Assembly: GCA_031002005.1 (NCBI GenBank)
Contig: JARYHS010011408.1
Span: 220,389,473-220,453,472 of the forward strand
Reading direction: 5' to 3'
Length of the DNA: 64,000 nucleotides
Source: Vandiemenella viatica
Lineage: Eukaryota > Arthropoda > Insecta > Orthoptera > Morabidae
Both the position numbers and the translations under genes were made by a program. The notes beneath the pieces were generated by a model that worked only from the letters and a program-made list of their open reading frames with translations, searched no databases and was not told the DNA's origin. Positions 1 through 10,634 of the stretch are shown here, in pieces. Within the stretch, counting starts at the first letter, position 1; every line of letters begins with the position of its first letter.

Positions 1-570
1 AAGCAACATGAAATGGGACATGCACATAACTTCCGTCATAGGCAAGGCTAATTCTAAATTACGATTCATAGGTCGTATTTTGAGGAATTGTAATGCTCAA
101 ACAAAGGAGATAGCGTATAAAACACTAGTGCGTCCGCATCTGGATTACTGTTGTGGGGTTTGGGATCCATATCGCAAGGTTCTGATTGACTCAGTTGAGA
201 GGGTGCAGAGGAGAGCCGCTAGATTCATGACTTGTTGTTACAGCCCTTATGAAAACGTCACAGAATTGATACATAGATTGGGCTGGGATAGTTTGGAAGA
301 CAGACGACGTAGCTTGCGTTCGAATTTATTGGAGAATATGCGAAAAAATTTAAATTTCGAGTGCAATGAAATACTTCTTCCGCCAACCTATTTAGGTCGC
401 AATGACCGGAGGGATAAGATTAGAGAAATAAGATGCCATACTGATACTTATATGTATTCCTTCTTTCCTCGCACTATTCGGGATTGGAATGGGCGGGTTT
501 AGGATTGGTGCTTAGCACCCTCTGCCAGCCACAATGTTTGTGATTTGCAGAGTATGGATGTAGATGGGAG
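1..570 (+). mobile_element. LINE 3' end (reverse-transcriptase C-terminal region)
   Basis: An open frame at 8-502 encodes the part of a non-LTR retrotransposon ORF2 that follows the polymerase core. Visible landmarks are LVRPHLDYCCGVWDPY, then VERVQRRAARF and LGWDSLEDRRR, which are typical of jockey/CR1-type insect LINEs. The frame stops after DWNGRV. The following ~65 bp end in the 'gatgtagatg'-type tail seen at the 3' end of such LINEs. The catalytic domain lies upstream of the window or was lost by 5' truncation. It is a transposon fragment, not a host gene. Confidence 0.85.
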
Positions 571-734
571 ATTCACTGATACTACCACACACAAACATCA
601 AAGGTCTAGCCCATGTATTTGTGGCAGGAAAGAAATGTATAAGGAGACACAAATTTTTGATCGAAATATGAAAACACCCTGCATTGACCAACTTTAATCA
701 TATGAGATATAAGTCTTTCTCGGCGTATCTTCGG

Positions 735-803
735 TATAAATTCTTCTCGGGTTTGCCGCCGAATTACATTGTAATTCGGCGGCAAACCCGAGAAGAATTT
801 ATA
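735..803. repeat. Perfect 33-bp inverted repeat (hairpin, 3-nt loop)
   Basis: Arms 735-767 and 771-803 are exact reverse complements around the loop 'att'. The GC-rich core (tctcgggtttgccgccg) sits in AT-rich surroundings. It lies ~170 bp downstream of the LINE end and may belong to the tail of another LINE family. Confidence 0.9.
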
Positions 804-1150
804 ACTTTAATGATGATATCTTCCACATCCCCACAGCTATCGGCATTCGGCCAATGTTGTGCACAGTGGGAAACTATGTATTGGTGGCTGAAAAGTGAAC
901 TATAGGGAAAAACACGTCTATTTTATATATATATGTATATAAGATTAGCATTTGCCTACTACTTCACACACATGGATCTTGGTGTTTATAGAAATGCTTT
1001 TCCCTTTTTATTCTAGTGCCAAATTTTAACATGGAGAAGGAAAAATGTAAATTACATTTAAAAATTTTCCTTTTTTTATTGCCTTACATTCGGTTTTCAT
1101 CCTGATGACCGAAAGTTTTTTTGGTTTAGGCTTACATTTTAATACAATAT
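804..1150. other. No recognisable feature
   Basis: AT-rich sequence with no convincing coding or repeat structure apart from a short AT dinucleotide run near 930. Confidence 0.5.
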
Positions 1151-1154
1151 ATGA

Positions 1155-1745
1155 ATGGCACAGTAGCTAAAATACATTGTTTTAAATATTTAGGAGAACG
1201 TATAACGAGTGACACAAAAGTAAAGACTGTGATAAAATGGAAGAGCATTTCATATGACAAAGAACGTATATAACAAAAAAATCTTTATCATGGAACACAA
1301 AACTAAGACACTATCAAGCAGTGGCTAGACCAGAAACATTATATTCGGCAGAAACACTTAAGCTAACAAGCTATGGGGATCTTGAAAAACTGGAAAAAGT
1401 AGAAAGAAGAATTTTGAGAAAAATAAACAGTTATAATGAGTAAAAGAGGAATACAATTTTATGGGCACATATTCAGAATGAATAGTAATAGACTAACGAA
1501 ACAGGTCTTCGCCTTACTAAACAAATACAAATCCAAACCCACATGGTTCATCGAAACTGAAAAAGACATGAAAACCGTTGGAGCGAAAACAGATGTAATA
1601 AACAACAGAACACTCTTTAGAGAAGTAATACATAAAGGGAAGAAAATGGACTGAGGAAGAAAAGGAACAATATTCTCAAAGAATGAAGGAAGTTTGGAAG
1701 CGAAGAAAATTAAATACAAAGAAACATAGCCGAAGTTCATTTATT
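1155..1745 (+). mobile_element. Degenerate LINE reverse-transcriptase C-terminal fragment
   Basis: The plus strand encodes, with several stops and shifts, a series typical of one insect LINE family: FKYLGERITSD, ISYD, LKNWKK, then GIQFYGHIFRMNSNRLTKQVF and KPTWFIETEKDM. The longest open piece is 1436-1654. The LINE at 51450-52590 carries the corresponding region, so the two are probably related families. Not functional. Confidence 0.75.
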
Positions 1746-1799
1746 GTACCCTCTAAATGGGTTATTCGTAAGAAGAAGAATATTATATGAAATACAAGA

Positions 1800-2240
1800 A
1801 ATTAAAACTACATAAAGCATTATGGGTAACTGAGAGCAATTATCCTTTGGTCAGAAATTAGAAACACACTTTTCTGAAGACATACTTTTTGATAAAAAGT
1901 GCTTGTTAAAGAAAAACTAAATTTACCTTAGACATAAAGAAACACAAAAGTTACCATATGTGATAGTGTTGACAGTACGTTCAGTGGCCATTTGTAAATA
2001 CAACTTTGTTGCCAACAATAGCATCTGCAATAATGAATGTAAAATCACTGGAAAGTTTTCGTAACACCATATGAATACATTCTTGTGCCGTAGGCAATAA
2101 CATGTATTTCTTCTTTTATGTTTATTCAACTACCCACATTTTGAGCTATTTTACTTCATTAGTTTATAATTTGTAGCTTTTAAATGCACATTTTGAAAAA
2201 TATTTCTGCCACAGGAACGTATATATCAAATTTCAAACCA
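1800..2240. repeat. Possible diverged copy of the 35.7/37.2-kb repeat family
   Basis: Short stretches (around 1925-1960 and 2090-2160) resemble the inverted-repeat arms at 35753-35942 and 37030-37222, including 'cacaaaagttac' after a 'cttagac' motif. Similarity is weak and judged by eye. Confidence 0.3.
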
Positions 2241-2329
2241 AATGTACAGTTTCAGGACATACCTAAACAATATGTTGATTTGTTTAATTATTTCTCCTTT
2301 GCTGTCACATAGTCTATTGCTGATGTCAT

Positions 2330-2770
2330 TATTTCAGCCAATTGCACGTAGTTTCAATGGGTCAAGTTTTGATTGTGATACAGTGAATGTAAAAGAAGCT
2401 TTGATTTTAGAACAGCAATGTTAGTGGAGGTTGTGGTTAGGTTGAAATGTTGGCTGGACCAGAATGACAACTGACATTTTGCTACAGCAAAAGGTATGAT
2501 GGATTTAGTTTTATAATTTATGTAGCCTCCTAGTTAATTTTTAATTTCGTTGGTTTCATATTGCTGTTGCCTTTAACACATAAGCACATAAGAAGTTTCA
2601 AGATTATGACAAAACTAACTACTTTACAAAATGAGGTTTGAGTGTGATTGAATAACAATTCTATTTATTAATTAATCAACTGTGAAAAATGAATTTCCAG
2701 AGCACTGTATTCAAACCTTCATTTCAAAAGGGCTACGAATATAGTTGATATATAATCACCATTTTGCTTT
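2330..2770. repeat. Dispersed repeat, copy A
   Basis: Direct-orientation similarity to 14360-14860. Shared blocks include 'ggaggttgtggtta' (2427), 'aactgacattttg.tacagca' (2468) and 'aacttccaga/aatttccaga' followed by 'ttcaaacc.tcattt' (about 2690-2730). Order and spacing are conserved. The family is not recognised; no ORF. Confidence 0.6.
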
Positions 2771-3248
2771 TTTCTGTGGATACAATAAAAAAAAATTACG
2801 AACAGATTTATATCTCAAACTCCGGAACTATTAGTTTACCCATAACTTTAATTTTTGCACTTTTACATGGAACAAATCATCGAATATGTCATAATGATCT
2901 TACTTTCCAGTGTATTAGATATCTGTGGAAATCGATGAGTTAAGATGAAAATACCAGCTATGGAGATGGAGGTTCTTTGGCGTTGGTCAAATGTGAATTG
3001 GTAATGACAATTACCAAATGAACTATTTGTTTTAAGAGTCTTGTTAGGTTTGATTCGCATATTTTATTTTACTGTACAAAACTATAGAATTAAAAGTAAA
3101 AAAATAAAACATTCTATGCATGATTGTAGCATATTATTTTGTCAATATTTCAAACGAGAGCTCATTTCAAACACAGAGTGATCTATGCACATATTTCTTA
3201 GAATTCGAAATCAATTTAATTTATTGCTCTGTTTGTTGGTATATACTA
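2771..3248. other. No recognisable feature
   Basis: AT-rich sequence without supported genes. Confidence 0.5.
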
Positions 3249-3549
3249 CAGTAGAACTCCAATTATCCGAATCGCTTTTTTAGTTAAGACGGAGACGCAC
3301 TGCGAAAAAGTTACCCCTCTTTTATAAAAACCAACCCAAAGTTCGGATGACTGCAGCATTGTTTACTGAGTGGTACGGCGAAATTTTCGTCCCTTAAGTG
3401 CAAAGGCACCAAAAAAAAAAAAACCTTGGAAAAGAAGACATTTTCAACATACAAACAATAATTAATTAAAATAGACCCCTTTTCGGAAAAAATCCGATTA
3501 TCCGAATGGGGTCCAGTCCTAATTGATTCAGATAATTAGAGTTCTACTG
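3249..3549. mobile_element. Tigger/pogo-type MITE (301 bp)
   Basis: Terminal inverted repeats begin cagtagaactccaattatc at 3249 and end gataattagagttctactg at 3549, with TA on both sides (3247-3248 and 3550-3551). The interior has further 'attatccgaa' motifs. The termini resemble those of the Tigger-like element at 60438-62593 (cagtagagtctcgctaatcc). No coding capacity. Confidence 0.85.
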
Positions 3550-4449
3550 TAGTCATAAATATCATCCAATTTGCTGCGGTAGTTTTATTGTGATACCGGT
3601 TTTAATCTCACAACACACGCAACTAGCTTACAGATTTATAATAGTATAGATAATTGAAATTGTTATCCATCACATTTCAAAGCACAATAATGGTGAAATT
3701 GATGAAATTGGGAGAAAAAGTGTCATAGGTGAAAGTTCTTAGAATAATCCATCCAACAAAACAGCCAAGTTTCAGAAAGATTTGAATAAAATGATTATTG
3801 TGTGTTCTGAGAATTTGATACATTCCCATGCCTAACTGTAAATAAACCCCTGAATTGGCCACCTCACTTGCAGTCAGTTAGGGAAACCCATCAGTAGCAC
3901 TTTGTTTCATAGTAAGTAAACAGCAAAGACTTAGAAATGTTCTCTAACATACAGCATAGGATATAGAAATATTGTTGCTATAGGGATAAGTGATAGAAAA
4001 CTTTTCAGTAGAGACTGGACTTTGATAATACTCTCTCTCATCAGCAACACGAGGTGATAAAGATATTAGTTCTGAAACAGTTTTGCAATCAAGCTTTTGA
4101 ACATTTATCAGAAGCAAACTTTATTTAAATTTACGAACTTTGGGGAACTTCGTAAATTGCATCTGAACAAAGAAGTGAAAATGTATAGTTTATTGTAATA
4201 ACTTACAACTTCAATATAGGATTTCGAAGTCTGATTTATTTTCAGTCACCAGCTAAGCTTCAAACTTACTAAGAATAAATTCAGAGAAAGTGATTTTTAG
4301 ATGTACTGTTTCTTTTAGTAATAGATCTTCATCCACTGTTATACTTGCAGTGAAGTACTTAAACAAAATAGATACAAGAAGTTGGCAACCGATTTGGAAA
4401 AGAACTCGTGGTCAGATGCCTGTAAATCTGATTATTAAAAGCTAAAAGT
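3550..4449. other. No recognisable feature
   Basis: AT-rich sequence. Short ORFs here lack domain character. Confidence 0.5.
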
Positions 4450-7230
4450 TTACCTTTCGGGAGAATTTCTTCATTTCTGGGCCTGACGATCCACTCTGGC
4501 AGACGAAGTGAAGGCAGCAAAGTACTCTGTCATCAGCTGTGCTATGCTTCGCTTGTCAGTAACTACATGCCCCCTGATACAATAATCCAGATACTGGTGG
4601 TCGAGAGTACCTCTTAGATATACGGTGATAGACTCCCATACTTTTGACGAAGTTGTGAAACGGTTAATGCTGCTCACAAAGTTCTGTGATGATCTTCTTT
4701 TACTCTCTTTAATAACATCACAAGCATTAGATACATCTGCAATCCTGTATAGCGGAACAACATTCACTGTTCCACCAAGGGATGTGCATTCTTTGCAGTG
4801 CTCTAGAGCTCCCAGACATGGAAATATCAGCAGCCCAGTGAATCACTTGTGTCGAGTGTTTCACCTTCTCCACAATGGTCTGATAACGTTGGAGAATGGC
4901 TGATCGGCTCTTCTGATACTCCCTTTGCAGTGGATTGTTCTTCCTTCACGTTCGAACTCTATGTGTAGCCACATTGGGAAGGGGTCACCGTGAACTGGAA
5001 GCAGTGGTTAAGTGCATTATTTGGCCAGTATTGAGGATGCACAAATCCTCCTCCTCCAATAATCTACAAATCTCTTGACCTCTGGGGTAATCGCTGGTCG
5101 AACCCCATAGCGCATTGTGTGCGTTTAAGTCTCCCAATAGGAGAAATTTGCCGTGTGGTATCAGCCAGCTGACCACAATCAACTGGTCACCGCGGTGGTA
5201 GGTATAAGGAGCATAGTCAGTTGCACCAGTCCATGTATTTTAACCACTACTGCATGTAAGGGTTCGTAGTGGATGGTGTCACGGACAAAAACAGCAACTG
5301 ACCTCTCCGCTCAATCACCCTTGGTATTGTCCTTTCGATAAATATTGTATCCTCTTAGCACAGGTTGGTGTGTTGGTCTGAAATGTCTATCTTGGAGACA
5401 GAGACACAAAGGATCAGACCATGCTCAGAGTTGTAACTCCTCTGTGTGAGCCATAAAACCGTTAATGTTCCATTGAAGTATGGGAGCCACCCTTCCTGTT
5501 GATCCTCACTCGCCTCATTTCGGTCACTGTCTGCTGACGAGTGGTACCATCCTCGTCCACCAGTATTTCAGTTTCTTCTGGCTTCAAAGAGACAGACACT
5601 GTCTGTTCTTCTTCTTCTTCGGCCTTTTTCCCTTCTTCTCCCTACTACTAGGTAGTCTGGAAGGGGACAAAGAAGGCGATTTCACAAACTGAGTTGGGTC
5701 CGTATGCCTAAATTTTGGGCCCCGGATCTCTTCTGATCACCTACATTTGTGCTGGTAGCATATGCTGTTTCAAGTCCTGTTACTGCAAATGGTGGGAAAG
5801 GAGGCAAGTTACTTTAACTGCTGCTGCTGGAGTGGTTGAGGTTGCAGATGTATTACCACCGACGCCCACGGTCTTTGATGTTATGACATTAGTGGCTTTT
5901 GCTCCGCACTTGCACTGACATGAGCACATTGTGTTTGTGCTCATGTCTGCAATGGACGTCTGGGTAACAACACTCTTTCCTGACGGGAGTTGAAGCCATC
6001 TTAGCAAAACTAGTTGTGAAAACGGGAGTGGAAAGCAATTTAAATTTCTTCATCGCTTCACCATATGGTAACCACTCTTTGGTCTGGGGTGTATCTTGCG
6101 CTCTTCAAGAAACACTTGACACTCCTTGCACCAGCTGGAGCGTGAATAGGAGCAGTTGACGCACACCTGTGAGTGTACAACTAACACCTGGCTCATGTGC
6201 GCCCTTGCCACAGGTGGATTTGCCCTTACACAAAGTCGTCGTATGTCCAAACCTCTGGCACTGGAAATGGCGCATTGGATCCAAAACATATGAATGCATA
6301 TTCAGGTTTATGTAACCTGCTTTTATGTTCTTTGGCAGCATCGGCGTGTCAAATGTCAGGACGAAGGTAGCAGACTTTACAATACTGCTATTTACCCTTC
6401 ATGTGATCTGATGTACCTCGACTACTTTCTGATCTTCCTACTCCTTTAAAGAGTTCCTCAGTCCCTATATAAATTATGTCACGGCAGATGACAATGCCTT
6501 TGCTCTTAAAAGCAAACTCCACAAATCTCGTAATTGCAGCAAACTGCCCGAGCTTCTCTCAGTTAAGGACCTGGGATGCCTGCCAACTGATGGATGTTCC
6601 CAGCAGCAGTGACCCATTCCTCAGTTTCTTTACTGACTTGAGTGTCTACAAGACACTCTAAGCCTTTATTAATATAAAAGGGGGAAATCTTCTCAAAGGT
6701 CCCCTCTACTCTTTGCATTACTATGAAAACATTCTGCAGCAAGAACCTGTTACTTTCATTTCCTGAAACTGGAGGGCTATTCACCCTGACAAGCTTCTTA
6801 GTATTGTAGGTGGTACCCTGAGGCCCTCCCTATTCACAAGTGGAGTTATTTTGGATTTGTTTTTTTCTTCTAGAGAATTAACTCTTGGTCTCACGAGTAA
6901 GGAGGCACGTACCTCCAGGCTCTTACAACAGGGGTGCACAGGTCGCATACCAGAGAGTGATTGTCCTCATCACCCGTTAACGACCTCTGCATGTGTCAAA
7001 CTTTGAGGTTGAAGATTTTTTAAAAATAGAGATTTGTTCCATCCTCGTGATTCGCACGGTGAATCCAAGATTCACGTTCTCCCAGACACACAACGTTCCA
7101 CCGTCACGGCCTATGGTGGTCGTTGAAGCATGCAAGGAGTTTATGGTGGGGGAAACTTTCTGCGCTCACAAGTTTCCAGCTTGGGCACCAAATCTGTACC
7201 TGGCACTTGCGTACTAGGCCCCTGCAGGCG
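4450..7230 (-). mobile_element. Degenerate jockey-like LINE: gag-like zinc knuckles and endonuclease, RT missing
   Basis: Read on the minus strand from about 7230 downwards. A gag-like region has zinc-knuckle cysteines (LPKNIKAGYINL, MRHFQCQRFGHTTTLCKGKSTC at about 6340-6200, then CVNCSYSRSSWCKECQVFLEE near 6150-6090). An apurinic-type endonuclease segment follows (KFLLLGDLNAHNALWGS at about 5150-5100). The linker that precedes reverse transcriptase comes next (VSSINRFTTSSKVWES at 4680-4640). Similarity stops near 4450 before the polymerase core, and the frames are broken many times. It is a dead, 3'-truncated element lying in reverse orientation downstream of QDPR. Confidence 0.8.
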
Positions 7231-8276
7231 CATAAGCCTATTTTTACGATTTGTTTTGTGTAATTTTTAATTTACTATATCTATGAACAATCTTCACAAT
7301 ATATTCGTGAAATGGTGATAATCATATTACTCAAGTTGGGGCACTCTTAGTTTGAGGCTATATACTGCTATCCGATATGTGGTAGAAGACTGGACTATTT
7401 ATACAATTTAATTAACAAAGCAGAAGGTTCTGTTTAAAGTGAAAATGACTGAGATGAAGGAAAAAATGTTTATACAGCATGAAACATAGCTATTATATTT
7501 CTGCTTCAGGACGAGAATAAACTAAAATGTACTTCTATAATTTGGCCAATGGAAAATTTTACAGCTGAATAATTGTTAAATTTTAAAAAAAAATGTAGTT
7601 AAGATTAATCAAATTACAGTTGTACACATGTTCCTCCTGCACATGATTACAAAACAAAATATTGTGAAGTGTATTTGTATTCGTCTGCCCCCCCCCCCCC
7701 TTTTCATCCATGATAAATGAGGTGGTTTTCCCAATCTTATTTCAAGCTAAGAATGTTATAGTAAGATGTGCAATTTGATATGGGTAAAGGAAGACCATAT
7801 TAACAACACTTGCAGCCACATGATTGCGCAAAAATATATTCCCATTTCAAGCTCTACAAGTAACAAATATAGAATACATTGAACATAATTTTTTGAGTAT
7901 AATTATATTAAAATACATTACAGGATATGACATGTCTTTAAATGCAGGTGATTGAGAATAGAATCAAATAACCACAAGCTAATAAACTGCTTAATGGTAA
8001 GTATTCTATTTGAACATTGTAAATATAAATACAAAAATAAATGTCTCTATAAAAAAAGTAAATACAATTTCAATATATAATCTAAAAATTGTATAGTAAT
8101 CATAACACATTAGTTTGTGAAATATACAGGAACAAATCATTTTAGATCTTCTAAACTAAATACAACCTATCAAAAAAACTTAACAGTCTATAAAAAATAG
8201 TTTTTAAGAACCACTGCAATTACTTCTTACATAAATTTTTTTCACTTTGCTCTAAGTTCTTGTGAGAATTTTATAA
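7231..8276. other. No gene; poly-C tract
   Basis: AT-rich intergenic sequence. The one notable item is a run of 13 C at 7688-7700. Confidence 0.55.
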
Positions 8277-8741
8277 TAGGGTTACCAGACGTCCCCGTTT
8301 GCCGGGGACAGTCCCCGGACAGATTTCGTCCCCGCAATGTCCCGGATTTTTACTGTTGTCCACAGATTTTTTTTTTAATCAAGCGAGAATTCTTTAAAAG
8401 CCCTGATTTGCTAATGCACTCATTTAAAGCAAGAGATATGAAGCGCCCTTCTTTCTTGTACGTGCCTAGGATTAAAATAAAATTTAGAAGGATACTGAGT
8501 CTTAGACACAATAGCTTTGAAAAATCAAGTCTCCTTGCTGTGTGCAACATGGCTGTCTGTGATCCTCATTTAAAATACAAAGTATAAACAATATGTGGCT
8601 TTTAAGTTACCTCAAACTTTAATCATATAACTTACAAAAGTACAACGCGTAACTAGGACAAATGTCGAAAGCGTCCCCGGATTTTGGTGAAAAAGTTGTG
8701 AAGCATCCCCGGATTTGGAGAAAAAAAATCTGGTAACCCTA
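8277..8741. mobile_element. hAT-type MITE (465 bp) with 8-bp TSD
   Basis: The termini are inverted (tagggttaccag ... ctggtaaccct a). The element is flanked by the exact 8-bp duplication ttttataa at 8269-8276 and 8742-8749, which is diagnostic of hAT transposition. Both subterminal regions contain repeated 'tccccgg' motifs. No transposase is encoded. Confidence 0.88.
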
Positions 8742-10534
8742 TTTTATAACCAAACTCATATCTCAAGCAGGCAAGACTTTACTAACGCTACCATTTAAAC
8801 TGTATAGTGAAAATGTGAAAGAAGCCAGTATTACACATGAAAATCCTTTATTGCAATTATACTTTTCCAGTATCAGTTTATGCATGTTATCAAAACAACA
8901 ATACAGAAAATATGTAAGATACTGAAGAATAAAATTCATATCTGGTACACTATAATCAAAACAAAAAGTGGGAACATAAACCTTTGAGACATAGTATAAA
9001 CAATTATGTTTATGCAAATATGTCTTGAAGGTATTAATATTTCATCTTAACAAAAAATAAATTCACACAATCCTAACACTGATACTATAAGCTATACAGT
9101 TCCACTAGCTCTCCGATTCAACCTGTTTTTCTGCAAGACGAATAGTCTATTTAAAGACTTTTTTGAAAAGTTTTTCTGTAGTATTAATTTCTTTTTCTCT
9201 ATAGCTACATACAAAGAAATACTGGTTCTTTCTTTCAACTGATATTGTGTGAGATGAATGCAGTTATCCATCTTTCAAAAAAAGTTTAGAGATTTGTACA
9301 GACTTCTGAAAAAACTAAATTAGGGTCAGCTATTTTTCCTCCACAAGTAACAAACAGCATGATAACAGATGTTGCTAAAAGGAAGGGAAAAAAATTCTGT
9401 ATGGGAAATCATCGATGAAGGGAAGTGCTAAACAATTTACCAAAAACACAAAAAGTTTGAAATTAAAATTTGTAAAGGAGAGAAGTAGGAGGGTGGTGAA
9501 ATTCAGTGAAAGAAATTTAAGATTACAGAAAAAATAATGAAACAGAATGTAGATGAACAGGGAAGCTGAAAGCGGAGGAAAGTGCACCATAACAAATTGA
9601 AAAATATGCTTACGCTATTCACCCCAATCAGTTTCCAGGGATTTGGGAATTACAGCAAATTATATTTTAGCTGTTATTTAGCCCTCCTGTTTATGCAAAT
9701 AGTTACTACTGCAAACAATTATTAATGAATTATATGTCAAGGTAGTTTTGCAAATCAGAATTTTTTTTCATCCTTTGGTATATCTCCATTGTTACCTAGA
9801 TATTCACAGTACTCTTACAAATCTTATTACATACAATGCCAATATGTTTGACTGTAATGATCACCATCACAAAGGTTATATTACTACATGAAACTTTTTT
9901 AGATTTGAGAATAAAAAATAATTTTTATTTAAAATATCATCAAAATGTGTAATACTGGCTGTAGCTACATAAACATGATACACACCATAGAATTGCAGCA
10001 TCCCCATCTTCTCGATTAAATGTTTCAGATGGTTAAAAATATAACAATAAAATGCTCGGATTTATTTTTGATGGCTTATTTTGACAGAAGCAGTTAATAA
10101 AATCCATTTGCTATTAGCTTCAGGCCAATAAGAGTAAGAATACAGACTATGAACAGTTTCCATGCCAGTTTTAAGCTGAAATACTTTCTTTGTTCAAGTA
10201 ATTCAAAACGAAATCACAATATTCCATATACTTGTAACATTTGCTGTACATTGTTCAATTTTATGAAAATATTTGTAACCATTATTAACATCTTACTTCA
10301 AAACTTGTCAACTGTGACTGCAATTCTATATGTGTACTTATGTTGATGACTACCTTAAACCAAAGCACCAATTCTCCACCCGCCTTAAGATTAAATACAG
10401 CAAAATAAATTACACTCTTACAAAGCACCCGTTGAAAATAATAGCAATGGAACTAAATTTTAATATCTAGGATAAGCAAATTGAAGTAATGAGATTCTTA
10501 TGTTGGACCCTTTCAATATTAAATGGTAGGTAAT
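8742..10534. other. QDPR 3' flank / 3' UTR side, no other gene
   Basis: AT-rich sequence downstream of the QDPR stop. A possible minus-strand AATAAA poly(A) signal lies at 10061-10066 (tttatt on the plus strand). No other coding feature is supported. Confidence 0.45.
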
Positions 10535-10634
10535 TCAAACAGCTTGTAAATCAGTTTTGTAGTCCTTTGTCACCAAGTGAATGAGACTTCCATTTTGTGG
10601 GCGATCTTCTCCTTGGGCCCATTTGAAGAAAAGC
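10535..10634 (-). CDS. QDPR: QDPR exon 6 (C-terminus and stop)
   Basis: 100 bp encoding [20 protein letters not shown] and a short tail ending DLQAV, with TGA at 10535-10537. The intron before it is only 72 bp (10635-10706). The RP.NGSLI block matches the C-terminal substrate-pocket strand of the family. Confidence 0.92.
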
